A stretch of 64,000 nt of DNA from an uncultured Clostridia bacterium (GTDB lineage Bacteria; Bacillota; Clostridia; Christensenellales; CAG-138), in assembly GCA_947168855.1 (NCBI GenBank), contig CAMVNO010000002.1:1-64000 (forward strand), written 5' to 3'. Position numbers and translations under genes: made by a program. How positions within the stretch are numbered: the first letter of the stretch is position 1; every line of letters begins with the position of its first letter. Below are positions 32,211 to 40,062 of this stretch, piece after piece. Under the pieces are notes generated by a model, which ran no database searches, was not told where the DNA came from, and saw only the letters and a program-made list of their open reading frames with translations.

Positions 32211-32657
32211 ATGACCGATTATGAAGCTTTGATTGCGCAGGCGGAGGCGCTGATCACCGGCGTCCCGCACCGGATCGCGAACCTTGCGAACATCTCCGCG
32301 CTGATCTTCGACACGCTCGAGGACCTGAACTGGGCGGGGTTCTATCTTCTGGAGGGCGAAACGCTCGTGCTCGGACCGTTTCAGGGCAAGCCCGCCTGCA
32401 TCGAGATCCCGGTTGCGCGCGGGGTCTGCGGCGCCGCCGTGCGCGAGGACAGCTCGCAGCTGGTTCCGGACGTGCACGCGTTTTCGGGGCACATCGCCTG
32501 CGATTCCGCGTCGCGCTCGGAGCTCGTCGTGCCGCTGAGAAAGAACGGCGCCGTGTTCGGCGTGCTCGATCTCGACAGCCCCTCGCCCGCGCGCTTTACC
32601 GAAGCGGACCGCGAGGGCATGGAACGGCTCGCCCGCGTGCTCGAACAGAATCTGTAG
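32211..32657 (+). CDS. Free methionine-(R)-sulfoxide reductase (GAF domain)
   Basis: A 148-aa single GAF domain of the fRMsr/YebR family, which reduces free Met-R-sulfoxide using thioredoxin. Family text is clear: NWAGFYLL near 41, GPFQGKPAC, ARGVCGAA, and DVHAFSGHIACD with SRSELVVPL, then GVLDLDSP. The three Cys correspond to the catalytic and resolving cysteines of the family. AGGAGGAG precedes the start. It is a stand-alone gene with its own promoter and a bidirectional terminator. Role: oxidative damage repair. Confidence 0.92.
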   Translation: MTDYEALIAQAEALITGVPHRIANLANISALIFDTLEDLNWAGFYLLEGETLVLGPFQGKPACIEIPVARGVCGAAVREDSSQLVPDVHAFSGHIACDSASRSELVVPLRKNGAVFGVLDLDSPSPARFTEADREGMERLARVLEQNL

Positions 32658-32663
32658 CCTCAT

Positions 32664-32693
32664 AAAAAACAGGCGCTTCGGCGCCTGTTTTTT
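32664..32693. terminator. Bidirectional terminator between fRMsr and the M15 lipoprotein
   Basis: AAAAAACAGGCG-CTTCGG-CGCCTGTTTTTT serves both convergent genes. Confidence 0.93.
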
Positions 32694-32705
32694 GTGTGCT
32701 TCGGG

Positions 32706-34145
32706 TTATGCTTCGGGGGTCGGTTCGGGCGTCGCTTCGGGCGTGTCGCTCGCTTCGGGCGTCGCCTGTTCGTCCTCGATGTAGGAGAAGACCTTGCGCA
32801 TGGCGTACGGACCCTCTTCAAAGAGCGTCGGCGAAAGCTCGGTCAGGGAAAAATGCATGCCGTCGCAGGTGTGCGGGTAGTAGAGCCCCCAGGAGAAGCC
32901 CGCGCGGAAGAACGCGAGCTCATAGAGCAGGTAGTTCATCAGCGGCTCCGGCACGTTCTTTCTGCCGCTCTTCGCGCTGCCGGTGTAGGTGAAATCGTAG
33001 ACGCGCCTTCCCTGATATTCGATGATGCCGTTGTAGGTCAGGTTGTCCGTGACCTCGCGGTAGATCTTGTCGCGGTTTGCGAGAATGTTGCGGTGGCTCG
33101 GCGTATACGCGTTGATGTCCACCGCGGTGCCGAAGGAGTGGTGGCTCACAAAATCCCCGGAGTTGACGAACCGTCGTACGGTCGTTCCGTTCATCTCCAC
33201 AAGATCCGCAAGACGCACCGCGCCGGTGTCCAGCCTGCCGCCGTGGATGCGGATATAGGTATTCTCCATATAGCGTCCCGCCTGCTCAAAGTACGGCACG
33301 GCGTCAACGTGGCAGCCCCATTTTTTGCCGTTGATCACGGTGGCTCTGGCGTCATATTTTTTCAGCCAGTCGCCGTCGACCGAGATCCGCTTTTCCCCGG
33401 ACTTGAAGGAGTAGCGGAACATGAATTTTTCCGGCGAGCCGAAAAACGCCAGCGCGGTCGTGTAGTTGCCGCGGAGGTTGTTGGGGAGAAGCTGAACCTT
33501 TTTGTCGGACGTGACCGTAAAGTTCGCGCGGACGAGATCGGCGCTGTGCCCCGCGGCGTCTTCCGCAAAGATCTCCAGCGTGAAGCTGCCCGCGGACAGC
33601 TTTTCAAAGCGCAGGTTTTCGGAGACGCAGCCGACGTCCTTTGAGAAGGTGAGGTCCAGAAGCCGGCATTCCGTGACGTTTTTGCTTTCTTCAAAGGTCT
33701 GCTCCGATTCGAGCACGACCTTGCCGCCGCTGTTTTTGACGCACGCATAGACGCGCGTAAGCGGCGCGATCGAGCGCACCGTGCCGTCGATGCGGAACGG
33801 ATGTCCCTTCATGATCGGACCGTTCGGGTCCGGCATGGGCATGTCCGCCGATTCGATGAAGGTGATCGGCTCCGGCTCGGGCGTCGGCGTGGGGGTCGGT
33901 TCCGGCGTGGGGGTCGGTTCCTGCGTCGGCGAGGGGGTGGGCGGAAGCGTCGGAAGCGGGACTTCCGTAACAACGGGCGTTGCGACGGCCTCCGCGACGA
34001 TCTCCGTTTCCTCAACGGGCGCGGGCGTTTCGACCGGCGCTGCGGTTTCTTCGGACGCCGGCGTCCCGGCAGGCCGATTGCACGCAAGCATCGCGCCTGC
34101 GAGCAGGATGATCAGAATGGATTTGAAAATCGGATGCTGTTTCAT
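32706..34145 (-). CDS. M15 (VanY/D,D-carboxypeptidase-like) lipoprotein
   Basis: A 479-aa lipoprotein with lipobox MLAC (Cys22). A long TPTPEP spacer (about 60-95) crosses the wall. The region about 95-240 is beta-rich, and the C-terminal half is a peptidase M15 domain with the zinc motif SHHSFGTAVD (334-343, SxHxxGxAxD) and the final His in CDGMHF. It should trim D-amino-acid-containing peptidoglycan peptides at the surface. A second Pro/Thr/Glu tail ends the protein. The start at 34145 gives an intact signal peptide. It lies 7 bases after a perfect -10, so the mRNA may be leaderless. Confidence 0.85.
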   Translation of the reverse strand: MKQHPIFKSILIILLAGAMLACNRPAGTPASEETAAPVETPAPVEETEIVAEAVATPVVTEVPLPTLPPTPSPTQEPTPTPEPTPTPTPEPEPITFIESADMPMPDPNGPIMKGHPFRIDGTVRSIAPLTRVYACVKNSGGKVVLESEQTFEESKNVTECRLLDLTFSKDVGCVSENLRFEKLSAGSFTLEIFAEDAAGHSADLVRANFTVTSDKKVQLLPNNLRGNYTTALAFFGSPEKFMFRYSFKSGEKRISVDGDWLKKYDARATVINGKKWGCHVDAVPYFEQAGRYMENTYIRIHGGRLDTGAVRLADLVEMNGTTVRRFVNSGDFVSHHSFGTAVDINAYTPSHRNILANRDKIYREVTDNLTYNGIIEYQGRRVYDFTYTGSAKSGRKNVPEPLMNYLLYELAFFRAGFSWGLYYPHTCDGMHFSLTELSPTLFEEGPYAMRKVFSYIEDEQATPEASDTPEATPEPTPEA

Positions 34146-34152
34146 ACCCTTT

Positions 34153-34181
34153 ATTATAACACGGCGAAAAACGCCCTGCAA
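34153..34181 (-). promoter_or_regulatory. Promoter abutting the M15 lipoprotein start codon
   Basis: Minus strand TTGCAG-17-TATAAT. Only seven bases (AAAGGGT) separate the -10 from the ATG, so transcription should start at or next to the A of the start codon. Confidence 0.8.
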
Positions 34182-34189
34182 GCATGAAA

Positions 34190-34235
34190 AAAAGAGGGTG
34201 TTAAGAAACAACTTTTTGTTTCTTAACACCCTTTT
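34190..34235. terminator. Left bracketing stem of repeat D
   Basis: AAGAGGGTGTTAAGAAACAA pairs with TTTCTTAACACCCTTTT. It lies upstream of the M15 gene promoter, so it ends no gene on the plus strand and belongs to the repeat. Confidence 0.75.
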
Positions 34236-34431
34236 CATGAATTCTCGCTTCGCTCCGTGAATTGTCCTTTGGACATGAATTGCGCCTGAGCGGCGCATGA
34301 ATTGACGGCACAGCCGTCATGAAGGTCGGTTTTCCGAACGGAAAACCTTCCTAAATGGCAATGAAATTGCCAATTCATGCCGATAGGCAATTCATGGCAC
34401 AGCCGATTCATGCAGCTGTGCTGCAATTCAT

Positions 34432-34474
34432 AGGGGATGTTAAGAAATGCAGAACACTTTCTTAACATCCCCTT
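34432..34474 (-). terminator. Terminator of pepF / right bracket of repeat D
   Basis: AGGGGATGTTAAGAAA/TTTCTTAACATCCCCT with a short loop, 12 bases after the pepF stop. The minus-strand tail reads TATGAATTG, without a good U-run, so termination strength is uncertain. Confidence 0.6.
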
Positions 34475-34485
34475 TGCTGCGGGGT

Positions 34486-36267
34486 TTACAGTTCTTCGAG
34501 CAGGGCTTTGAGCTCGCGGACGGAATCGCCGAAGACCTTCAGCGCGTCCTTCACCGGCTGCGGGCTGGTAAGATCGACGCCGGCGAGCTTCAGCTCGTTC
34601 AACGGATAGTCGCTGCCGCCGGTGGTGAGGAACCTGAGGTAGCCCTCGGCGTCGCCGGTCTCAAAGATGTGCGACGCGATCGCGACGGCGGAGGAGAAGC
34701 CCGTTGCGTACTGGAAGACGTAGAACGCGGTGTAGAAATGCGGGATGAACGCCCACTCATAGGCGATGTTCTCCGGCACCTCGGCGCCCTCGTAGTAGAG
34801 CTCGACGAGCGAACGGTAGATCGACGTCAGCTTTTCGGCGGTCAGCGGTTCGCCGTTCTGGTACGCCTCGTGCGCCTTGCGCTCGAACTCGGCGAACAGC
34901 GTCTGACGGAACAGCGTCGTGCGGAAGCCTTCGAGGAAGTGGTTCAGCACGTACGCGCGGCGCGCCTTGTCGGTTTCGGTCGCGAGGAGGTACTTGGTCA
35001 GCAGCACCTCGTTGACGGTGGAGGCGACCTCCGCGACGAAGATGCAGTAGTCGTGGTTCATGTAGTCTTGCGTGCTGTCGGACTTATAGGAGTGCATGGC
35101 GTGACCGAGCTCGTGCGCGGTGGTATACGCGTCGTCGAGCGCGTCGGTGTAGTTCAAGAGCACGTAGGGGTGCACGCCGAACACGCCGCAGGAGAACGCG
35201 CCGCTGCGCTTGCCCTTGTTCTCATAAACGTCCATCCAGTTTTCGGTGTACGCCTTGTCCAGAAGCTTCTGGTATTCTTCGCCGAGCGGCTTCGTCGCCG
35301 CCTTGACGAGCTTCTTCGCTTCCTCGAACGGCACCTTGAATTCGACGTCCTTGACCATCGGGCAGTAGAGATCGTACATGTCGATCTTCTCGAGCCCGAG
35401 CGCTTCCTTACGCAGTTCCAGATATTCGCGCATGGTCGGCAGGCTCTCGTGGACCGCCTCGATCAGGCTGTCGTACACGGAGACCGGAATGTTGTTGCGG
35501 AACAGCGCCGCTTCGCACGCGCTCGGGTAATTGCGCACGTTCGCGTTGAACTGATCCAGCTTGACGTTGCCGCCGTACAGCGCGGCGAACGTGTTGATGT
35601 ATTTCTTATACGTGCCGAACATGGCGTTGAACGCCTCTTCGCGGACGGCGCGGACCGGGCTTTCGCGATACACGCCGAAATTGCCCGCGGTCAGCTGCAC
35701 CTCGTTGCCCTCGGCGTCGTGGATCTTCGGCAGCTCCATGTCGACGTTCGTGAGCATTTCATAGGCATCGCTCGGCGTCTGCGCGGCGTCGCCGAGCATC
35801 GCCAGCATGCGCTCGCGCTGCGCGTCGAGCGTGTGCGCGCGGGAACGGGTGAGGTTCTCGATCGTGAAGCGGTAGGGCTTCATTTCGTCCGGCGCAAGGA
35901 ATTCGGCGAGCTTCTCCTCGGGGATCGCAAGGATCTCCGGCTCAAAGAACGCCAGCATCGTCGAAAACTGCACGTACGCGTTCGTCGCCTTGCCGTCCAT
36001 CTCCTGATGCTTCGTTTCGGAGCCGTCGGCGCAGCGGTGGAGGTTCGCGTAGATGTATGCCTTTTCCAGGCGCTGCGCGATCCCGTTGACCGTATCGACG
36101 CCTGCCTTGAAGCTCTCGCGGGAATTGCCGAGGGTGCCCTCGATCGCCGCGATCTTCGGAAGATCCGCAACGATCGCGTTCAGCTCCGCTTCCCACGCCT
36201 CGTCGCTTGCGTACATGTGTGTAAAATCCCACTGGAATTTCGGGTCCATGTCTTTTCTTGCCTGCAT
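34486..36267 (-). CDS. pepF: Oligoendopeptidase F (M3 family)
   Basis: A 593-aa cytoplasmic zinc metallopeptidase of family M3 that degrades oligopeptides of about 7-17 residues. The zinc motif HELGHAMHS is at 385-393 with the third ligand in the following FVAEVAST segment. The N-terminal PepF domain and the C-terminal VFQYATGFSSA region are complete, so length is normal. The start at 36267 follows AAAGGAG; an in-frame ATG at 36327 lies upstream of the promoter. It is monocistronic. Confidence 0.95.
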   Translation of the reverse strand: MQARKDMDPKFQWDFTHMYASDEAWEAELNAIVADLPKIAAIEGTLGNSRESFKAGVDTVNGIAQRLEKAYIYANLHRCADGSETKHQEMDGKATNAYVQFSTMLAFFEPEILAIPEEKLAEFLAPDEMKPYRFTIENLTRSRAHTLDAQRERMLAMLGDAAQTPSDAYEMLTNVDMELPKIHDAEGNEVQLTAGNFGVYRESPVRAVREEAFNAMFGTYKKYINTFAALYGGNVKLDQFNANVRNYPSACEAALFRNNIPVSVYDSLIEAVHESLPTMREYLELRKEALGLEKIDMYDLYCPMVKDVEFKVPFEEAKKLVKAATKPLGEEYQKLLDKAYTENWMDVYENKGKRSGAFSCGVFGVHPYVLLNYTDALDDAYTTAHELGHAMHSYKSDSTQDYMNHDYCIFVAEVASTVNEVLLTKYLLATETDKARRAYVLNHFLEGFRTTLFRQTLFAEFERKAHEAYQNGEPLTAEKLTSIYRSLVELYYEGAEVPENIAYEWAFIPHFYTAFYVFQYATGFSSAVAIASHIFETGDAEGYLRFLTTGGSDYPLNELKLAGVDLTSPQPVKDALKVFGDSVRELKALLEEL

Positions 36268-36297
36268 GTTTCGTTCTCCTTTGTTTGATCTTCTACC

Positions 36298-36326
36298 AGT
36301 ATACCGCTTCCGGTCGGCTTTGTCCA
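36298..36326 (-). promoter_or_regulatory. pepF promoter
   Basis: Minus strand TGGACA-17-TATACT, about 30 bases before the start at 36267. Confidence 0.75.
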
Positions 36327-36330
36327 CCTG

Positions 36331-36573
36331 TCAGGGCGTTTTTTTCAGCGTGTATACCGTCGCTTTTCCGCGGCGGATACACACGATCGGCAGCCCGTAC
36401 TGCCGCAGAAGCCGCAGGTCGTCCGACACGCTCTTGCGCTCGGCGGGAATGCCGCGTTCCGAAAGTTTCCAAAGAAGCTCGCGCATCGTGATCGTCTGAC
36501 CGTCTGCAAGGTCTTGCTCCAGAATGTCCTTTACATACAGGATCTTCAGCTTGCCGTCTGTTCTCTTTGCCAT
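36331..36573 (-). CDS. Stand-alone winged-helix protein like the N-terminus of WYL regulators
   Basis: An 80-aa protein whose whole sequence matches by eye the N-terminal winged helix-turn-helix of Clostridial WYL-domain regulators: KLKILYVKDIL, then TITMRELLWKLSERGI and ERKSVSDDLRLLRQYGL, then a beta-wing. The WYL ligand-binding part (usually about 250 aa more) is absent; the frame stops at 36331 and the pepF promoter follows at once. It could be a 3'-truncated regulator or a genuine small DNA-binding protein. AAAGGAGG gives it a strong ribosome site, so it is probably expressed. Confidence 0.75.
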   Translation of the reverse strand: MAKRTDGKLKILYVKDILEQDLADGQTITMRELLWKLSERGIPAERKSVSDDLRLLRQYGLPIVCIRRGKATVYTLKKTP

Positions 36574-36672
36574 GTCGGTTCCTCCTTTCCGGCTTTGCGG
36601 GATCAGTCTGACATATGATCTGTCCCATAAAACGGAAACGACGGCGGCGCGATCCGACGGCTTCTGCGCATT

Positions 36673-36716
36673 TTACAACTCTGTTACAACTCTATGACAT
36701 CTTTGTGACGTTTTGG
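36673..36716 (+). promoter_or_regulatory. Four 11-bp direct repeats (Pho-box-like) upstream of the NAGPA lipoprotein
   Basis: Units in 11-bp register: TTACAACTCTG, TTACAACTCTA, TGACATCTTTG, TGACGTTTTGG. Repeats of TTnACA with 11-bp spacing are the known form of PhoP boxes in Bacillota. A -10-like TATCAT lies at about 36733, and the gene starts at 36769. The regulator is inferred. Confidence 0.55.
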
Positions 36717-36768
36717 ACGAATTTGCGTCGTATCATGGAGACGGACAAAACGGAAAGGGGCATGTTTT

Positions 36769-37749
36769 ATGAAACGTACGGCGATCCTCCTTGCCGCGCT
36801 GCTGCTGACGGCGTGCGCGGCGCCCTCTGCGGACAAGCCTGCCGCGGCGCAGGCGATCTCATGCCCCGACAGTCCGATCCCGACGGAGACGTTCAAGGCG
36901 GAATCCGCTTCGACGGAGGAAACGGTGACGCTCGGCCGTTCCGCCTGCACGCCGGCGCCGGAGCTGATGCCCGTTCCCGCCGAGGCGCGGTTCCGGGACA
37001 AATTTGCGGATACGCCCGCGTACGGCGAGCGCAGCTACAAGAGCAGGTCCGTCGACGTCACGGTCAAGACCTATTCGGTCAGGGACACCTATGCGAAGAT
37101 CGTCGGCTACCACGTCGCGGATATCTATGTCAAGGACGCGACGCAGATCCGCGCCGCTGCGGCGGGCGGCGATTTCGGCATGCGCTACGAAAGCCCGGTC
37201 AGGGAGATCGCAAAGAACGTCGGCGCGCTGATCGCAATCGACGGGGACACCTACGCGCGCGCGAAAAACAGCTTTGTGATCCGCAACGGCGTACTCTATC
37301 GCGACACGCCGATCGAGGATACCGACGTCTGCGTACTGTACCGCGACGGGCGTATGGAGACGAAGAAATGGGGTACGTTCACGGCGAAGGAGATCATCGA
37401 CGCCGATCCGTGGCAGGTGTGGGGATTCGGTCCCGCACTGCTCGACGAAAACGGACACGCCGTGGAGATCGAGCATGCGCTGTCCGGTCATAACCCGCGC
37501 GCCGCGATCGGCTATTATGAGCCGGGGCACTACTGCTTTGTGATCGTCGACGGGCGGGATCACGACTGGTCCGAGGGGATGCGGCTTACCGCGCTGAGCC
37601 GTCTGATGGAGGACCTCGGCTGCAAGGCCGCCTACAATCTGGACGGCGGCGATTCCGCGCAGATGTACTGGAACGGCGAGATCATCAGCAAGAGCCGCAA
37701 CGAGAGCCGCGTCATCAGCGACATCATCTATATCCTGCCGGAGGAATGA
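36769..37749 (+). CDS. Lipoprotein with phosphodiester glycosidase (NAGPA/DUF2233) domain
   Basis: A 326-aa lipoprotein with lipobox LLTAC (Cys16). After a linker, residues about 100-326 form a NAGPA-type domain: the conserved NLDGGDSAQMYWNG near 290-303, GFGPALLDENG near 224-234, and HNPRAAIGYYEPGHYCFVIVDGR. This family cleaves sugar-phosphodiester linkages (uncovering enzyme in animals; wall teichoic acid or exopolysaccharide phosphodiesters are proposed bacterial targets). GAAAGGGGC precedes the start. The upstream 11-bp repeats suggest induction under phosphate limitation, which would fit phosphate recovery. Confidence 0.85.
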   Translation: MKRTAILLAALLLTACAAPSADKPAAAQAISCPDSPIPTETFKAESASTEETVTLGRSACTPAPELMPVPAEARFRDKFADTPAYGERSYKSRSVDVTVKTYSVRDTYAKIVGYHVADIYVKDATQIRAAAAGGDFGMRYESPVREIAKNVGALIAIDGDTYARAKNSFVIRNGVLYRDTPIEDTDVCVLYRDGRMETKKWGTFTAKEIIDADPWQVWGFGPALLDENGHAVEIEHALSGHNPRAAIGYYEPGHYCFVIVDGRDHDWSEGMRLTALSRLMEDLGCKAAYNLDGGDSAQMYWNGEIISKSRNESRVISDIIYILPEE

Positions 37750-37790
37750 CGTTTCGCGCAATCCGATCCTCTCCCCGACGAATGATGCGC

Positions 37791-37832
37791 GAAAAAAAGG
37801 AACCGCCCCGAAAAGGGCGGTTCCGGTTTTTG
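37791..37832. terminator. Bidirectional terminator between NAGPA and amylase genes
   Basis: GGAACCGCCC-CGAAAA-GGGCGGTTCC, with AAAAAAA on one side and GGTTTTT on the other; it serves both convergent genes. Confidence 0.92.
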
Positions 37833-37837
37833 GGAGT

Positions 37838-39460
37838 TTATCCGAGAACGGCGCTGGTCTGCGCGCCGAGCGTCAGGACGGTGCCGGACAGCGAGGCGTC
37901 CTCGATGCCGATGAACGCGCGCAGCTCGGTGAAATTGCCGAATTGCGAGACGTCGATCGTCTGCGGCGAGCCGCTCGGGTTGTGCAGCACGAGAACGGTC
38001 TTGCCCTCATAGGTCGAGGTGAAGCCGCCGACCTTAGTGCCGTCGACCGACACGGCGTGATATTCGCCCCGCGCGATCGCCGGGTTCGCCTTGCGGATCA
38101 TGATCAGCTTTTTATAATAGGTATAGAGCGAGTTTTCGTTTGCGATCTGCAGGTTTGCGCCCTCTTCGATCTGGCTCGAGTCCGGATAGGTCGTGCCGGT
38201 CGGATTCCTGACGGTGTCGCCGTCGCCCCAGCACATGGCGAGGCGGCGGTTCGCGTCGGTGTTGGCGCTGCCGCGCGAGCCGCGCATGCCGAGCTCTTCG
38301 CCGTAGTAGAGGAACGGCGATCCCGGACCGAGGATCAGGATGTTCGCCGCCATCTGCGCATAGCCGCTTGTCGTCGGCAGGTAGCCCGACGAGCGGTCCG
38401 TGTCATGGTTTGCGATGAACGGCACGAACATCGCGTCCGGATTCGTGCCCGCAACGGAGGCAAGGTAGCTTTCCACGTATTTGGCATACTTGCCCGCGTC
38501 GCCCTTCTTGGCGGCGGTTGCGATCATGCCTTCCGCCTGCGCAACCGTAAAGTTGAAGCAGTTGGTGGCGGGGTAGTAGCGATCCGTAATGCCGTCGCCG
38601 TCCCAGACCTCCGCGACGGTGTACATGCCGGGATATTCGGCGCGCAGCGTGTTGAGGTATTCCACCCAGAACGCGACGCTCGAATCGTGGTCGCCGAAAT
38701 ACGCGTATTTCGCCGCGTCGAAGCGGAAGCCGTCGATGCCGCGATCCAGATAATACCGCGCGAGCTTCAGCATTTCCTCACGCACAGCGGGGTTGTCGAA
38801 ATTCAGCTCCGGCATACCGCCGTCAAAGTTGCACTCATAGAAGATGTCCGTTCCGGACAGCGCGGAGAACGTGCGGCCCCCGGGCGCGTTCTCTCCTTTT
38901 GTATAGTAGCAGTACCAGTCGTAATACGGGTTTGTCTTGTCCTCCTCGCGGTGCGCGACGGTGAACTGGCTGAACCAGTTGTTCGACCTTGCCGTGTGGT
39001 TGATCGGCAGGTCGAGGATCAGCTTGACGCCGCGCGCATGGCAGATCGCGATCAGATCGTCCAGATCCTCCTGCGTGCCGAAGCTCTTGTCGATCGCGTA
39101 ATAGTCCGCAACGTCATATTTATGATAGGAAGGCGAAGAGAAGATCGGCGTCAGCCAGATGCCCTCGATGCCGAGGGACTTTCCGGAGTCCGGATCGCCG
39201 TCGTTCAGGTAATCCATGCGGTTGATGATGCCGCGAAGATCGCCGACGCCGTCGCCGTTCGAGTCGGAGAACGAGCCGACGAAGATCTCATAGAACACGC
39301 GCGCGTTGTCCGTCGCGGGGGAGGATCCCAAAAGCAGCGGATCGGTGATCGCATACTCCTTCGTCGCGTCGGCGTTTTCCGTTTTGCCGCCGCAGCCGAA
39401 GGAGAGAAGCAGCGCAAACACCAGCAGCAGGGCGCACATGGTTTTCAGGAACGGTTTCAT
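37838..39460 (-). CDS. Alpha-amylase family (GH13) lipoprotein
   Basis: A 540-aa surface lipoprotein with lipobox SFGC (Cys23). The GH13 regions are intact: DLPINHTA (about 150-157), GIDGFRFDAAKY with nucleophile Asp248, AEVWDG with acid/base Glu284, and FIANHDTD with Asp353. A C-terminal beta-domain (about 465-540) closes the fold. It acts on alpha-1,4-glucans or malto-oligosaccharides outside the cell. No neighbouring alpha-glucan transporter is obvious; the importer at 42781-48964 looks linked to galactan instead. It has its own strong promoter. Confidence 0.93.
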   Translation of the reverse strand: MKPFLKTMCALLLVFALLLSFGCGGKTENADATKEYAITDPLLLGSSPATDNARVFYEIFVGSFSDSNGDGVGDLRGIINRMDYLNDGDPDSGKSLGIEGIWLTPIFSSPSYHKYDVADYYAIDKSFGTQEDLDDLIAICHARGVKLILDLPINHTARSNNWFSQFTVAHREEDKTNPYYDWYCYYTKGENAPGGRTFSALSGTDIFYECNFDGGMPELNFDNPAVREEMLKLARYYLDRGIDGFRFDAAKYAYFGDHDSSVAFWVEYLNTLRAEYPGMYTVAEVWDGDGITDRYYPATNCFNFTVAQAEGMIATAAKKGDAGKYAKYVESYLASVAGTNPDAMFVPFIANHDTDRSSGYLPTTSGYAQMAANILILGPGSPFLYYGEELGMRGSRGSANTDANRRLAMCWGDGDTVRNPTGTTYPDSSQIEEGANLQIANENSLYTYYKKLIMIRKANPAIARGEYHAVSVDGTKVGGFTSTYEGKTVLVLHNPSGSPQTIDVSQFGNFTELRAFIGIEDASLSGTVLTLGAQTSAVLG

Positions 39461-39495
39461 AAAGCGACATCTCCCTTTTTCTCATATTCGTGATT

Positions 39496-39524
39496 ATAGT
39501 ATATTTTTTTGATGCGTTTGTCAA
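39496..39524 (-). promoter_or_regulatory. Promoter of the GH13 gene
   Basis: Minus strand TTGACA-17-TACTAT (an overlapping TATACT at 15 bases is also possible), about 35 bases before the start. Confidence 0.75.
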
Positions 39525-39552
39525 GAATACGCTTTTCTTACCCGGATAAACG

Positions 39553-39561
39553 TGCTATACT
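39553..39561 (+). promoter_or_regulatory. Extended -10 abutting the start of the 39568 gene
   Basis: TGCTATACT ends six bases before the ATG. There is no good -35. It would produce a leaderless or near-leaderless mRNA. Confidence 0.6.
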
Positions 39562-39567
39562 GGGGGC

Positions 39568-40062
39568 ATGGAAAAACGAGTCGAACTGTATCATGCAGAC
39601 GCGCTTCCCGATAAGCGCGCAAGAAAAAAGAAGCTGCTCGGCGTCATGCTCTGCATCGGCGGGATCGGGCTTCTTACCTGTATTCTGTTCTGCGCGTTCG
39701 CCACGCGGCAGAACAGACATGTCATGCTGCTGCTTACGATCGGCACGTCGGTCCTGACGGGATGGATCGTCATCACATTCCTGCACGGATCATACGGCAA
39801 TGCCGGCGCCGACGTCCGTCATTGCGAGCTGATGCTCAGCGAGCCGCGGATCGAACAGCGCGGCAGCTTTCGGAAGACCGACGAGGTGCGGCTCGTCCGA
39901 AACGGCATGCACGTGCGAAAGGTCCTGCTCACGGAGGGCGATCGCGAGAGGATCCTTTCGGTCAGCGAAATGAAGGCGAAGGAGCTGCCGGACAGCTTTA
40001 CCGGCACGGCGGAGACGGTGTACGACTACATTGTGGCATACGAGGCGGACGGCGATGATTAA
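39568..40062 (+). CDS. Small two-helix membrane protein, function unknown
   Basis: A 164-aa protein with a basic N-terminus, two adjacent membrane segments (about 22-45 and 50-72) separated by a short turn, and a C-terminal cytoplasmic domain of about 90 aa. I recognise no family. There is no ribosome site, because the -10 stands six bases before the ATG. It overlaps the next gene by 8 bases, so the two are translationally coupled and probably act together. Both precede the GH53 galactanase gene in one operon. Confidence 0.65.
   Translation: MEKRVELYHADALPDKRARKKKLLGVMLCIGGIGLLTCILFCAFATRQNRHVMLLLTIGTSVLTGWIVITFLHGSYGNAGADVRHCELMLSEPRIEQRGSFRKTDEVRLVRNGMHVRKVLLTEGDRERILSVSEMKAKELPDSFTGTAETVYDYIVAYEADGDD

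Larger units (their letters stand above)
34190..34474 (+). repeat. Hairpin-array repeat, full copy D
   Basis: Fills most of the gene-free gap 34146-34485 between two co-directional minus-strand genes. Same order of stems as copy C: TCGCTTCGCTCC, GTCC/GGAC, GCGCC/GGCGC, GACGGC/GCCGTC, the central GGTTTTCCG/CGGAAAACC, then GGCAAT/ATTGCC, GCC/GGC, GGC/GCC and GCAGC/GCTGC. Linkers switch from CATGAATTG to CAATTCATG at the centre. Terminator-like stems stand at both ends. Confidence 0.88.
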
